A stretch of 64,000 nucleotides of DNA from Pseudarthrobacter sp. BIM B-2242 (GCF_014764445.1 NZ_CP061721.1:3410001-3474000); one strand, 5' to 3'. Shown: positions 25,007-33,898, numbered from the stretch's first letter. Notes: generated by a model from the sequence alone, not told the origin. Numbers and translations are program-made.

Positions 25007-25984
25007 TTAACGGGTAGCTGGCACGCCGACGTGGGGTGCGGGATCGAGCGGACCGGCAAAGACAAGCTGGTCCAGGCGGCGCAGGATCAGGCCCTCGCGC
25101 AGCGCCCAGGGGCAGATTCGCATCTTCTTGAACTTGAACAGTTCCAGCGCAGCTTCGGCCACCAGTGCCCCTGCGAGCAGCTGGTGCGCGCGGGCATCGG
25201 ATACACCCGGCAAAAAGAGCCGGTCCTCGACTTTCATGGCGGAGATCCGCTGCGCCCACACGCCCAGGTCGGTGGCGTTTAGCTCGCGCTTCACGTACGG
25301 CCCGGCCGCGCTGGGGGCTGCGCCGGCGATCCGGGCAAGCGAACGGAAGGTCTTGGACGTTCCCGCCACCACGTTCGCCCGGCCAAGGCCCTCGAACTGT
25401 TTCACCGCAGGGGCGAGCGTGGCCCGGATATAGCGGCGCAACTCCTTGACGCTTTTGGCCGACGGCGGATCCTCGGCCAGCCAGTCCCTGGTCAGGCGGC
25501 TGGCGCCAAGCGGAACCGACGTGGCCACTTCCGGCAGCTCGTCCTGGCCGAAAGCCATTTCGAAGGAGCCGCCACCGATGTCCAGGTTCAGGACGGGTCC
25601 GGCCCCCCAGCCGTACCAGCGGCGGACGGCGAAGAAGGTCATGGACGCCTCCTCGCTGCCCGTCAGTTCCTGCAGGGTCACCGTGGTCTCGTATTTGACG
25701 CGTGCCAGCACGGCGGGGCCGTTGGTAGCTTCGCGGATGGCCGATGTACAGAAGGCCAGCAGGTCATCGGCCTTGTGCCGGGCAGCGAATTCCCAGGCTT
25801 CCAGGACGAATTCGGTCAGCTCATGCTGACCGGCATCGTTGATGTTGCCGTCCGCGTCCAGGTACTGGACCAGGGACAGCGGCCGCTTATGAGAGGCGAA
25901 GGGAACCGGGCGCGCGCCAGGGTGGGCATCCACCAGGAGGAGGTGGACAGTGTTGGACCCGATATCGAGGACGCCTAGCCGCAT
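25007..25984 (-). CDS. Ppx/GppA-family exopolyphosphatase-like phosphatase
   Basis: A 325-residue protein of the ASKHA (sugar kinase/actin) fold. The phosphate-1 loop VLDIGSNTVHLLL is at the N-terminus and the phosphate-2 loop LNLDIGGGSFEMAF is near residue 140. A catalytic Glu is expected in the EE of GSEEAS. Family members hydrolyse inorganic polyphosphate or pppGpp. At 325 residues it is the short form common in actinobacteria, lacking the C-terminal HD domain of E. coli Ppx. The minus-strand SseB-like gene ends 51 bp upstream of its start; cotranscription is possible. Confidence 0.9.
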   Translation of the reverse strand: MRLGVLDIGSNTVHLLLVDAHPGARPVPFASHKRPLSLVQYLDADGNINDAGQHELTEFVLEAWEFAARHKADDLLAFCTSAIREATNGPAVLARVKYETTVTLQELTGSEEASMTFFAVRRWYGWGAGPVLNLDIGGGSFEMAFGQDELPEVATSVPLGASRLTRDWLAEDPPSAKSVKELRRYIRATLAPAVKQFEGLGRANVVAGTSKTFRSLARIAGAAPSAAGPYVKRELNATDLGVWAQRISAMKVEDRLFLPGVSDARAHQLLAGALVAEAALELFKFKKMRICPWALREGLILRRLDQLVFAGPLDPAPHVGVPATR

Positions 25985-26035
25985 CCTGCCATTATTCCCC
26001 GGCCCGGGCCTGCACTCACAACCGGTCCAAAAGTG

Positions 26036-26488
26036 TCAGTTGGCGGAAGAGTCTTCGGGTGCGCCGTCGGGAAGCTCATCGGCGCGCTTGAAATCGCGTT
26101 TGATGTTGGCCACGCCCTCAGGGTTGATCTCGAAACCGTACGCGGCTCCGGGGTTGATCACCATGCCCAGGTCCTCGCCGAGGTTGGCAATAATCGCGGC
26201 TCCCTGCGTTCCCAGGACGTTCGGGGCCGCCTCGAGGTAGTGCTCATCAACGCGGGTGGGGTGCGAGAACACGGCCAGGACCGGCTCGCCCTCGGCGTTG
26301 GCCAGGACCAGGGGCTCCACCTGGGAATCTTCGCCTTCGATCCCGTCGGTGCTGATGACGTACACCTCGCTGTTGAGGAACGACAGGATGACGTCCACCG
26401 GGCTGCCCTCAGGCTGTCCGCCCTGGGCGAGCTTCTCTTCGAGGTCGTTCAGCGGCGTGGGGTCGGCTGTGCCGGGCTGTTCAGTCAT
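26036..26488 (-). CDS. SseB-family domain protein
   Basis: A 150-residue acidic cytoplasmic protein with the SseB-like layout: VDVILSFLNSEVYVISTDG, LVLANAEGEPVLAVFSHPTRV, and LGEDLGMVINPGAAYGFEINPEGV. The family is widespread in actinobacteria, but its biochemical role is not established (SseB names a Salmonella type III secretion factor, a distant relation). The ATG at 26488 (MTEQPGTAD) is chosen because the reading frame upstream runs into the topA terminal region. It sits between topA and ppx on the same strand, 53 bp after topA. Confidence 0.8.
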   Translation of the reverse strand: MTEQPGTADPTPLNDLEEKLAQGGQPEGSPVDVILSFLNSEVYVISTDGIEGEDSQVEPLVLANAEGEPVLAVFSHPTRVDEHYLEAAPNVLGTQGAAIIANLGEDLGMVINPGAAYGFEINPEGVANIKRDFKRADELPDGAPEDSSAN

Positions 26489-26541
26489 GTATCTACTCGA
26501 CCACGTTGAGCCCGGCACCGCAAATAGAGCCGCTCCCCACA

Positions 26542-29271
26542 CTACTTCTTGGCCGGGGCCTTCTTCTTCGCCGGAGCCTTGCGGGCTGTTGTGGTGCGCT
26601 TGACCGGCCCCTTGGCCCGCTTCTCGGCAAGGAGTTCGATGGCCTGTTCGCGCGTCAGTTCCTCCAGGGAGGTGGCGCGCGGCACGGTGATGTTGGTGAC
26701 GCCGTCGGTGATGTACGGGCCGAAGCGGCCTTCCTTCACCACGATGTTCTTCTCGGACACCGGGTCCGGGCCGAACTCGGCCAGCGGCGGAACCGCTGCA
26801 CGGGCTCCACGCTGCTTGGGCTGGGAGTAGATCTCCAGCGCCTGCTCGAGCGTGATGGTGAAGATTTCCTCTTCGGTGCCGATCGAGCGCGAGTCCGTAC
26901 CCTTCTTCAGGTACGGGCCAAAGCGGCCGTTCTGTACGGTGATGAGGTTGCCTTCGGCGTCCTCGCCGAGCGCACGGGGCAGGCTCATCAGCTGGAGTGC
27001 TTCGTCCAGGGTGACCGATTCAACCGTCATGGACTTGAACAGCGAACCGGTGCGCGGCTTGGCCTTGACAGGCTTCTTCGGCGGCTTCGGCTTGCCGTTC
27101 TTGTAATACTCCACGGGCTGGTTGGCGATCTGCTCCTCGGTCATCTCCGGGATGACTTCGGTGACGTAGGCGCCGTAGCGGCCGTTTTTCGCAACCACGG
27201 TGTGGCCGGTGTGCGGATCGGCACCCAGGACGCGTTCCTCGGGTGCGGCCGTCTCCATGAGTTCCACTGCCTTGGCAGGGGTCAACTCATCCGGAGCCAG
27301 CTCCTCGGGCACGTTGGCGCGCGAGTTCTCCACGATTTCGCCGGTCTTCGGATCAACCACGGCAGCGGAGCTTTCCAGGTACGGGCCGAACTTGCCCACC
27401 CGAAGCGTGATTTCATCCGTGATGGGAATGGAGTTGATTTCCCGGGCGTCGATCTCGCCGAGGTTGTTAACGATGCTCAGCAGGCCGGGCTCGGTGTCCT
27501 CACCGAAATAGAAGTGACGCAGCCAGGCGGACCCCACAGCCTGCCCGTTGGCGATCTTGTCCAGGTCGCCTTCCATGTCTGCAGTGAACTCGTAGTCCAC
27601 GTAATCCGAGAAGTGCTGTTCCAGCAGGCGGATCACGGAGAAGGCGATCCAGCTGGGCACGAGTGCGGATCCCTGTTTCCGGACGTAGCCGCGGTCCTGG
27701 ATGGTGGAGATGGTGGAGGCATAGGTGGACGGACGCCCGATGCCCTTCTTCTCCAGCTCTGCGGTCAGTGATGCTTCGGTGAAGCGCGGCGGCGGGGAGG
27801 TCTCGTGGCCAACAGCAACAATGTCCGACGCCGTCAGGGCATCGTCCTTCGCGACGTTCGGGAGCCTGCGGGCCTCGTCGGAGTCGTCGTCACCGCGGCT
27901 TTCGTCCTTGCCTTCTTCATAGGCGGCCAGGAAGCCCGGGAAGGTGATGACGGTGCCGGAGGCAGAGAACTCAGCGTCGCGGCCATCGGTAGCAACGGCA
28001 CCCAGGCGGATGGTCGCCGTCGACCCCTTGGCGTCACCCATCTGGGATGCCACGGTGCGCTTCCAGATCAGCTCGTACAGCCGGAATTCGTCACCCGACA
28101 GCAGCTTGGCCACCTGGGCCGGGGTGCGGAAGGAGTCACCGGCGGGACGGATGGCCTCGTGGGCTTCCTGCGCGTTCGCGGCCTTGCTGGAGTAAACCCG
28201 CGGCGATGCCGGGATGTACTCCGGGCCGTACAGCTCCGAAGCCTGGCGGCGGGCGGCCGTGACGGCTTCGTCGCTCAGCGCGGAGGAGTCGGTACGCATA
28301 TAGGTGATGTAGCCGTTTTCATACAGGCGCTGGGCAATCTGCATGGTGCTTTTGGAGGAGAAGCGCAGCTTACGGCCGGCCTCCTGCTGCAGCGTCGAGG
28401 TGGTGAACGGCGCGGCTGGGCGGCGGGTGTACGGCTTGGTGTCGACGGAGCGGACGCGGAAGTCCGCCTCCTGGAGCCCTGCCGCCAGCGACGTAGCAAG
28501 TTCCTCGTTGAGGTGGACGGCATTGCGCGCGGTGAGCACGCCGTCGTCGTTAAAGTCGCGGCCACTGGCCACCTTGGCACCGTCAACGGCCGCCAGCTTG
28601 GCTTTGAAGGAGGAGGCGCCGGCGCCGAACTGGCCCGTCAGGTCCCAGTAGGAGGCAGCCTTGAAGGCCATGCGTTCGCGTTCGCGGTCCACCACCATAC
28701 GTGTGACCACGGACTGCACGCGGCCGGCGGACAGGCCGCGGGCCACCTTGCGCCAAAGTACCGGGGAGATCTCGTAGCCGTAGAGGCGGTCCAGGATTCG
28801 GCGGGTTTCCTGCGCGTCCACCAGGGCAGTATCAACGTCGCGCAGGTTGTCCATGGCGCGGTGGATGGCTTCCTTGGTGATTTCGCCGAAGGTCATCCTG
28901 TAGACCGGGACCTTGGGCTTGAGCACTTCCAGCAGGTGCCACGCGATGGCCTCGCCCTCGCGGTCCCCATCGGTTGCGAGATAGAGGGCGTCGGCATCCT
29001 TGAGCGCCGCCTTCAGCTCGGTGACCTTTTTCCGCTTGTCCGCTGACACCACGTAGTACGGTTTGAAGTCGTTTTCGATGTCGACGGCGAACTTGCCCAC
29101 CGAGGTCTTCTTCAGTTCCGCGGGAAGCTCGGACGGCTGCGGCAGGTCGCGGATGTGACCAATGGAGGCCTCAACGATGAAGCCTTCGCCGAGGTATTTG
29201 GCGATGGTCTTGCTCTTGGCGGGAGACTCCACAATCACGAGTTTCTTGCCGGTTTTGGCCTTGCTTGGCAC
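26542..29271 (-). CDS. topA: DNA topoisomerase I
   Basis: A 909-residue type IA topoisomerase that relaxes negative supercoils. The N-terminal Toprim domain includes KLVIVESPAKSKTI and the metal site DGDREGEAIAWH. The cleavage domain carries the active-site tyrosine at Tyr324 in YITYMRTDSSALS. The C-terminal half has no zinc fingers but several repeated topoisomerase C-terminal units, each with a VxxGRFGPYL/V core, and ends in a Lys/Ala-rich tail (APAKKKAPAKK), as in mycobacterial and streptomycete enzymes. The GTG at 29271 with AGGAG just upstream is used; the ATG frame begins 14 codons earlier without support. It is a conserved actinobacterial housekeeping gene. Confidence 0.96.
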   Translation of the reverse strand: MPSKAKTGKKLVIVESPAKSKTIAKYLGEGFIVEASIGHIRDLPQPSELPAELKKTSVGKFAVDIENDFKPYYVVSADKRKKVTELKAALKDADALYLATDGDREGEAIAWHLLEVLKPKVPVYRMTFGEITKEAIHRAMDNLRDVDTALVDAQETRRILDRLYGYEISPVLWRKVARGLSAGRVQSVVTRMVVDRERERMAFKAASYWDLTGQFGAGASSFKAKLAAVDGAKVASGRDFNDDGVLTARNAVHLNEELATSLAAGLQEADFRVRSVDTKPYTRRPAAPFTTSTLQQEAGRKLRFSSKSTMQIAQRLYENGYITYMRTDSSALSDEAVTAARRQASELYGPEYIPASPRVYSSKAANAQEAHEAIRPAGDSFRTPAQVAKLLSGDEFRLYELIWKRTVASQMGDAKGSTATIRLGAVATDGRDAEFSASGTVITFPGFLAAYEEGKDESRGDDDSDEARRLPNVAKDDALTASDIVAVGHETSPPPRFTEASLTAELEKKGIGRPSTYASTISTIQDRGYVRKQGSALVPSWIAFSVIRLLEQHFSDYVDYEFTADMEGDLDKIANGQAVGSAWLRHFYFGEDTEPGLLSIVNNLGEIDAREINSIPITDEITLRVGKFGPYLESSAAVVDPKTGEIVENSRANVPEELAPDELTPAKAVELMETAAPEERVLGADPHTGHTVVAKNGRYGAYVTEVIPEMTEEQIANQPVEYYKNGKPKPPKKPVKAKPRTGSLFKSMTVESVTLDEALQLMSLPRALGEDAEGNLITVQNGRFGPYLKKGTDSRSIGTEEEIFTITLEQALEIYSQPKQRGARAAVPPLAEFGPDPVSEKNIVVKEGRFGPYITDGVTNITVPRATSLEELTREQAIELLAEKRAKGPVKRTTTARKAPAKKKAPAKK

Positions 29272-29430
29272 GGTGCTCCTACAGAAAAAGGTTGCTCGGG
29301 CAGATGAGCCCATACTCGCCTAGTTCACCATATTTTGGCCAAGGATGCGCATTCATGTGGAAAACGTCAGGGTCCGCAGCGCGGTTTTTGGGCCCGGAAT
29401 CCCCGCTATTTCGCGCCGCGGGGATCCTCC

Positions 29431-31161
29431 CTAATCCGCCGGCACCAGGAATCCGTCGCGGACCAGGTTGCCCGCTTCGGTAAGCAGCGCCGCCCGGAAT
29501 GCGTCGTCGTCGAACCCGTCTTCCCCGGCCAGGCTGCCTCCCAGCAGCGCGGCAAGTGCCCCGATGATCTGCCCAACGGAGAGGTCGCCGTCGCACGCGG
29601 ATACGAAGCCGGCCAGCTCCGTGCTGAGCAGGTTGGTCCGGCGCAGCCCCGCACCCTGGCGGAGCAGGATCACGCCCGGATGTTCGGCGCCCGGGCGCTG
29701 GTGGCGTTCCTCGGTGACGTCGTCAGCAACGAGCAGGTGTGCGTCCTCAAGACTGTGTGCGGCCAGCCAGTCCGAACGATCGACGGCGGCACCCAGGTGT
29801 GGTCCCACCGGCTGTTCGATGGGGTAGGTGATTTCCTCGAAGCGGCTGATGGTGGCCCCTCCGGATCCTGGAGCGGCGGATCCACGTACGGCGGGGCTTG
29901 CAGTGGCGGGACGCCGCAGCCAGATCATGCCGAAACCGATCCCGGCAACGTTCCGGGAGGCAAAGTCCGCGAGGTAGGCGGCGTAGGCGTCGCGATAGTG
30001 CTGGCGGTCGCGGGCCTCGGAGGCGTCCTGCAGCCACGTTTCGGCGTACTGTTCCGGGCTGACCTGTTCCCGCTGGATGAACCAGGCATCCGCGTCCGGA
30101 CCAGCCCAGCTTTGCGGCCGTTCTGCCCAGTCCGCCCCCGCCGGGATCTCCCAGTTGCCCAATAACTGGGCTGTTCCGCCAGGAGCCAGGACCGAGGGAA
30201 GGTCCCGGACCAGCGAGGACACAATCTGGTCCCCCGGCAGGCCGCCGTCGCGGTACGTGAACTGCCCGGAAGCCTGTTCGCCGGAGGTTCGCGGCGTAAT
30301 CACAAACGGCGGGTTGGATACCACCAGGTCGAATTCCTCCCCGGCCACAGGCTCCAGCAGTGAGCCGAGCCGGAGGCTTACCCGGTCCTCGAGGCGGGCG
30401 GGATCCAGGTGCAGCGCCTCGGCGTTGAGGAGCAGGTTGAACCGGGTGAAGGCCAGTGCCCGTGCGGAAATGTCCGTGGCCGTGACGTGTTCGGCGTGGT
30501 GCAGGAGGTGGAACGACTGGATTCCACAGCCCGTCCCCAGATCCAGCGCCTTGGCCACGTGCCGCCGGATGGTGGTCTGCACCAGCGTGGTGGACGCCTG
30601 GCCGATCCCCAGCACATGGTCGTGGCGCAGCATCCCGGCCTGCTGGTGGGCGGCGAGATCGCTGGCCACCCACAGTTCGGCGCCGCCGCTGCTGACTGTG
30701 TCTTCCCCTTCGGCGCCCTCCCAGCCATAGGGCCGGAGGTCCGCCTTGGCTTGCATGAGCCCGGCCCCTGCGGACGCGGTGCCGGGCACGGGCTCCAGCA
30801 GCCCCAGCTCCACCAGGCCCGCTGTCCGGATTCGCGGCAGGGCGGCGTCGAGCGTTGCCGGCGTCTGCGGTTCCGCCAGGAGCCAAAGACGGACGACGGC
30901 GGCGAGCGCTGCCGCTGTCCGGTCACCGGATGTGCCGCCTTCAACGCCGGCCTCGACGGCGCTTTCGGTGGCCAGCAGGGCCGGGATGATCTGGTCCCGG
31001 TTCAGCGCGTTGTAGGCGGACTCACCCAGCAGAGAGGCCACGCCGTCGAGCGTGTAGTCCACCGCCCGCAAGTCGGCGGCGAGAGCCGCCAGGAGTTCCG
31101 GGCGGTCGCTGCGCGGTGCGTCGGGGGTGTTGCCGGCGAAGAAAAGCGTGGAATCAGTCAC
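29431..31161 (-). CDS. class I SAM-dependent methyltransferase (HemK/PrmC-like core)
   Basis: A 576-residue protein. An N-terminal helical domain (about 1-180) precedes a Rossmann methyltransferase: motif I ALDLGTGCGIQSFHLL, motif II TDISARALAFTRFNLLLN and the NPPF tetrapeptide in LVVSNPPFVITP. NPPY/NPPF enzymes methylate amide nitrogens of Gln or Asn or exocyclic base nitrogens. A C-terminal winged-helix-like region (about 490-576) follows. This long architecture is a known actinobacterial family found near topA, with unidentified substrate, so it is not PrmC itself (about 280 residues). It lies upstream of topA on the same strand. The hairpin at 31198-31263 sits just before its start. Confidence 0.87.
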   Translation of the reverse strand: MTDSTLFFAGNTPDAPRSDRPELLAALAADLRAVDYTLDGVASLLGESAYNALNRDQIIPALLATESAVEAGVEGGTSGDRTAAALAAVVRLWLLAEPQTPATLDAALPRIRTAGLVELGLLEPVPGTASAGAGLMQAKADLRPYGWEGAEGEDTVSSGGAELWVASDLAAHQQAGMLRHDHVLGIGQASTTLVQTTIRRHVAKALDLGTGCGIQSFHLLHHAEHVTATDISARALAFTRFNLLLNAEALHLDPARLEDRVSLRLGSLLEPVAGEEFDLVVSNPPFVITPRTSGEQASGQFTYRDGGLPGDQIVSSLVRDLPSVLAPGGTAQLLGNWEIPAGADWAERPQSWAGPDADAWFIQREQVSPEQYAETWLQDASEARDRQHYRDAYAAYLADFASRNVAGIGFGMIWLRRPATASPAVRGSAAPGSGGATISRFEEITYPIEQPVGPHLGAAVDRSDWLAAHSLEDAHLLVADDVTEERHQRPGAEHPGVILLRQGAGLRRTNLLSTELAGFVSACDGDLSVGQIIGALAALLGGSLAGEDGFDDDAFRAALLTEAGNLVRDGFLVPAD

Positions 31162-31197
31162 CGGCCAAGTCTATTGGCGGAGTATCCCCGCGCCGTG

Positions 31198-31263
31198 CCC
31201 AACTAAGTAGCGCTAACTGTCGTTTTAGCGCCTCAAAACGACAGTTAGCGCTACTTAGTTGGG
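31198..31263. repeat. long hairpin element, family member 2
   Basis: Two nearly perfect 30-nt arms (31198-31227 and 31234-31263) enclose a 6-nt loop. The arms share AACTA(A/G)GTAGC and TGTCGTTTT with the hairpin at 19784-19843 but differ in between, with pairing maintained. It lies between the TipA-like gene stop and the methyltransferase start, both on the minus strand, so terminator function alone would not explain a placement 37 bp before a start codon. Confidence 0.8.
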
Positions 31264-31291
31264 AGGGACCGGAACCTAGCAGGGCGACCAG

Positions 31292-32080
31292 CTACAGGTT
31301 CTTCTCCGCGTAGACCGCGAGGGCGTCCCTGACAAAACCTGCCCCCTCAGCCCCGCCGTAGTTCTTGGCGAACCTGGGGTCCGCGACGTACATTTCGCCG
31401 AGACCCGTGACATACCCCTTGACGCCTCCGGTGCCACCACCCGCGCCGTCTGCCGTGCCGCGGGCGTCCGACGCCGGTGTGCCCGGTATGCCGGTCAGCC
31501 ATTCGACGTGCCGCTTCGCGAGGGCCTGGGCTTCGGCGCTGTCGGGCTCGATGCCGGCCGTGGCAGCAGCGATCCAGTCCTCGCCCAGCTGCTGCGAGCG
31601 CTGCTTCCACGCCGCTTTCTCATCGGCGCTCATGCCGCGCCACCACGAATCCCCCTTGGCGTAGGCGTCCTTGCCCCAGCGCTCCTCCACTTCGTCCTTG
31701 TACTGCGTGTGGTCAAAACCGTTGAACATCTCTTCTGCCATGATTTCGCCGCCTCCTTTTACTGCGTTGATGGTTTGTGTGACCGACGCGATCTGCCGCG
31801 ACAGTCTGTCCTGCTCCTGTTTAAGCCAGGCGAGATGGCCGGCGAGGGCCTTCGCGGCGTCCGTTTCGTCGTCGAGCACCTGGCTGATGACCGGCAGGCC
31901 CAGCCCGAGTTCCCGAAGCAGCAGGATGCGCTGGAGCTGTACCAGGGCCGCCTGGTTGTAGAACCGGTATCCGTTGTGGCCGGTGCGGCTGGGTTTCAGC
32001 AGGCCAATGCTGTCGTAATGCCGCAGTGTCCTGCTGGTGGTACCGGCGATCCGGGCGATCTCCTGGATGGACCAGTCCAT
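31292..32080 (-). CDS. MerR-family regulator with TipAS-like domain
   Basis: A 262-residue regulator. The N-terminal MerR winged helix (SIQEIARIAGTTSRTLRHYDSIGLLKPSR) is followed by a coiled-coil dimerisation helix (about 75-110), then a TipAS-type ligand domain (EEMFNGFDHTQYKDEVEERWG, SWWRGMSADEKAAWKQ, HVEWLTGIPG). TipAS domains bind thiopeptide or other hydrophobic antibiotics and switch on multidrug responses. No Cys equivalent to the TipA thiopeptide-capture Cys is visible, so covalent capture is unlikely. The ATG at 32080 has AAGGAGGAG directly upstream and is preferred over one at 32101. The promoter upstream has a 19-bp spacer with an internal dyad, as expected for MerR autoregulation. 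Confidence 0.9.
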   Translation of the reverse strand: MDWSIQEIARIAGTTSRTLRHYDSIGLLKPSRTGHNGYRFYNQAALVQLQRILLLRELGLGLPVISQVLDDETDAAKALAGHLAWLKQEQDRLSRQIASVTQTINAVKGGGEIMAEEMFNGFDHTQYKDEVEERWGKDAYAKGDSWWRGMSADEKAAWKQRSQQLGEDWIAAATAGIEPDSAEAQALAKRHVEWLTGIPGTPASDARGTADGAGGGTGGVKGYVTGLGEMYVADPRFAKNYGGAEGAGFVRDALAVYAEKNL

Positions 32081-32138
32081 CCGCTCCTCCTTCCGGTGCA
32101 TTTCCCCGAAATATAAGGCGTCCCGGGCTGATGGTTAA

Positions 32139-32169
32139 ACCGTAAATGTTGACGCTGCGTCAAGGTCAA
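32139..32169 (-). promoter_or_regulatory. MerR-type promoter with 19-bp spacer and dyad
   Basis: On the minus strand TTGACC (32164-32169), a 19-bp spacer and TACGGT (32139-32144) form a promoter with the overlong spacer typical of MerR-family targets. The spacer contains the palindrome TTGACGCAGCGTCAA (32149-32163). It lies 60-90 bp upstream of the TipA-like start. Confidence 0.7.
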
Positions 32170-32216
32170 GATGTTTGGGATCCGCGGATCACAGGGGCTC
32201 CGGGTAAGTTTGAAGC

Positions 32217-32654
32217 ATGGCTCTCTTTCCCACTTCCATCCCGCGTGCCCTGACCGCGGTGGCGGCAGCCGCCGTGGTGCTTGGCGTTTCCGGTTGTGCA
32301 CAGCGGCTTTCGGTGGAGAACGCCGATGTTCCGGCATGGAAGGCCACGGCGATGCCCTCGGCCAGCGGCATCGTGGCCGAGGATGCAGGCAAGATCCTCG
32401 ACGGCCGGCCCGTGGACCACACCGAGAATGTACCGGCAGGAAAATACACGCTGACGCTGGTGTGCGACGGCGGCGGCAAGGCTTTCCTCGCCGTCCGGTC
32501 AGGCGGCAAGGACCTCATGGACCTCGGCGCTGCCTGCTACGGAACCCGCGAGACAGCGAGAATCACCATCACGGAATCCGGACCGCTGGAGCTCAGCGCC
32601 TCCAGCGTGGACGCACCAACCCTCTATGCCTACCAGCTTGTGCAGGCCGGCTAG
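32217..32654 (+). CDS. small lipoprotein, paralogue 1 of 3
   Basis: A 145-residue protein with a type II signal peptide (FPTSIPRALTAVAAAAVVLG, lipobox VSGC near residue 27). The mature part is one beta-rich domain: VPAGKYTLTLVCDGGG, then a second Cys in LGAACYGTRET, and a final LYAYQLVQ. No known family was recognised. The next two lipoproteins share the pattern G-x-Y-x6-C followed about 30 residues later by a second Cys, so the trio is a small tandem family. The start of the next gene overlaps this stop by 1 nt (TAGTG), so they are cotranscribed. Confidence 0.8.
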   Translation: MALFPTSIPRALTAVAAAAVVLGVSGCAQRLSVENADVPAWKATAMPSASGIVAEDAGKILDGRPVDHTENVPAGKYTLTLVCDGGGKAFLAVRSGGKDLMDLGAACYGTRETARITITESGPLELSASSVDAPTLYAYQLVQAG

Positions 32655-33166
32655 TGCCTGTGAATGCGGGACGATCTCTGCTCGTAGCCGGCGGCATGCT
32701 GCTGGCTGCGGTATCGCTGGGCGCGTGCGAGTACGAGGATGCGGAACCCCGGCCTGGCGGGAGCACCGCTGCGCTGCCGTCGGCCCCCGCCGACTCAACC
32801 ATGGACGCAGGCGAAGCCGCCCGGCAGGCGGAACTGATGGCCGAAGTGGAATCCCTGATGGGTGAGCCCGAAGGCGTCGTTTCCCTTGGGGCGATGGGCG
32901 GATTGCGGGACGGTCGCGGCATCACCACGGGGGGCCTGCTGCGGGACACCGGCACGTACACGGTCCGCGCTCTCTGCACCACCGGCCCCGGCGCCACGGT
33001 GACCGTCCGGCAGCATGGAGAGTTGCTCCTCTCGCAGCGGATCGAGTGCGGCGCTCCGCACGACACGGTGCTTGACCTTACCGCCGGCGAGGTGTCGGCT
33101 GCTCTTGAACCCATCGGGGACGCGGGGCCGGCTGGCGGTGCCGTGCGTTTCGCCGGCCCGGCCTGA
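32654..33166 (+). CDS. small lipoprotein, paralogue 2 of 3
   Basis: A 170-residue protein starting at GTG 32654 that overlaps the preceding stop (TAGTG); another GTG lies 6 nt later. The signal sequence (RSLLVAGGMLLAAVSLG) ends in lipobox LGAC. After an Ala/Pro-rich spacer with a short helix (AARQAELMAEVESLM) comes the shared beta domain: DTGTYTVRALCTTGPG, VTVRQHGELLLSQRIEC, TVLDLTAGEV. It lacks the final aromatic YAY motif of its neighbours. Function is unknown; a surface-exposed ligand-binding or stress role is only a guess. Confidence 0.75.
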   Translation: MPVNAGRSLLVAGGMLLAAVSLGACEYEDAEPRPGGSTAALPSAPADSTMDAGEAARQAELMAEVESLMGEPEGVVSLGAMGGLRDGRGITTGGLLRDTGTYTVRALCTTGPGATVTVRQHGELLLSQRIECGAPHDTVLDLTAGEVSAALEPIGDAGPAGGAVRFAGPA

Positions 33167-33288
33167 GCCACGCGGCTGCGGCTTGGCTACGCGGCTCCGG
33201 CGCGCGGCTCCGCCGCGCGGTTAGCGCGCGTTTAAGTAGGGGGCGCATGACCCGCTTCTGCCGGGCCTGCCGGCGTTAAAATCAGTCC

Positions 33289-33888
33289 ATGCCCTCACTG
33301 CAGGGAGCATCTGCGCATCACCGTGCGGCTTGTCGTCCGGGCCTTTGCCTGTCCGGGAAGGTTCCCCTGCGCACCCGGACAAGGGCCGCCGTCGCGCTTT
33401 CAACGGCGGGTGCCTTGCTGGCGGGAGCGGTGCTGGCCGGGTGCGAATACAGTTACGACGACGGCTGGCGGACTGCCCTCAATTACGTTTCCGCAGCCCC
33501 GCGGGTCACAGAGCCGGATGTTGCCGCGGAGCAATGGCAGAACGAACCGGTCAGTGCGGCGGGCCTTGAGGCCTGGCTCGAGACGGTCCAGCTCGGCTCC
33601 GGGCTGCAGGTTGCACACCGGGGCTATGGCCTGCTTCAGGCCAAGGAAGTCCGGACCGAAACCGTGGCCGGCCTGCCGGTGGGGACATACGTCTTAGCGC
33701 TGGTGTGCCGCAGCCAGCGGCCGGTCACCTTCACCGTCAGCAACGAGGTGTACACCATGGTGCACCTCAGCCTGCGGTGCGGATCGAAGCGGCAGAATGT
33801 GATCTACCTGGCGAAGGAAACGGCGCTGACTTTCCGGGTGGAAGCGCAGTCCGAGGCCAATTACGCGTACCGGCTGATCTGGCTCTAA
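33289..33888 (+). CDS. small lipoprotein, paralogue 3 of 3
   Basis: A 199-residue protein. The stretch before the lipobox (AVLAGCEY near residue 50) is unusually long and Arg-rich, so the real start may be inside it, but no better ATG/GTG with a ribosome site is seen. The mature domain ends with GTYVLALVCRSQRP, LSLRCGSKRQNVIYL and SEANYAYRLIWL, the same spacing of GxY, two Cys and YAY as paralogue 1. An acidic CEYSYDDGW follows the lipid Cys, similar to CEYEDAE of paralogue 2. It is separated from paralogue 2 by 122 bp. Confidence 0.75.
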   Translation: MPSLQGASAHHRAACRPGLCLSGKVPLRTRTRAAVALSTAGALLAGAVLAGCEYSYDDGWRTALNYVSAAPRVTEPDVAAEQWQNEPVSAAGLEAWLETVQLGSGLQVAHRGYGLLQAKEVRTETVAGLPVGTYVLALVCRSQRPVTFTVSNEVYTMVHLSLRCGSKRQNVIYLAKETALTFRVEAQSEANYAYRLIWL

Positions 33889-33898
33889 CGGCAACGCT

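Noticed and set aside
29431..31161. Calling the methyltransferase PrmC/HemK
   Set aside because: It has the NPPF motif but is about twice the length with extra N- and C-terminal domains, so the substrate should not be assumed.
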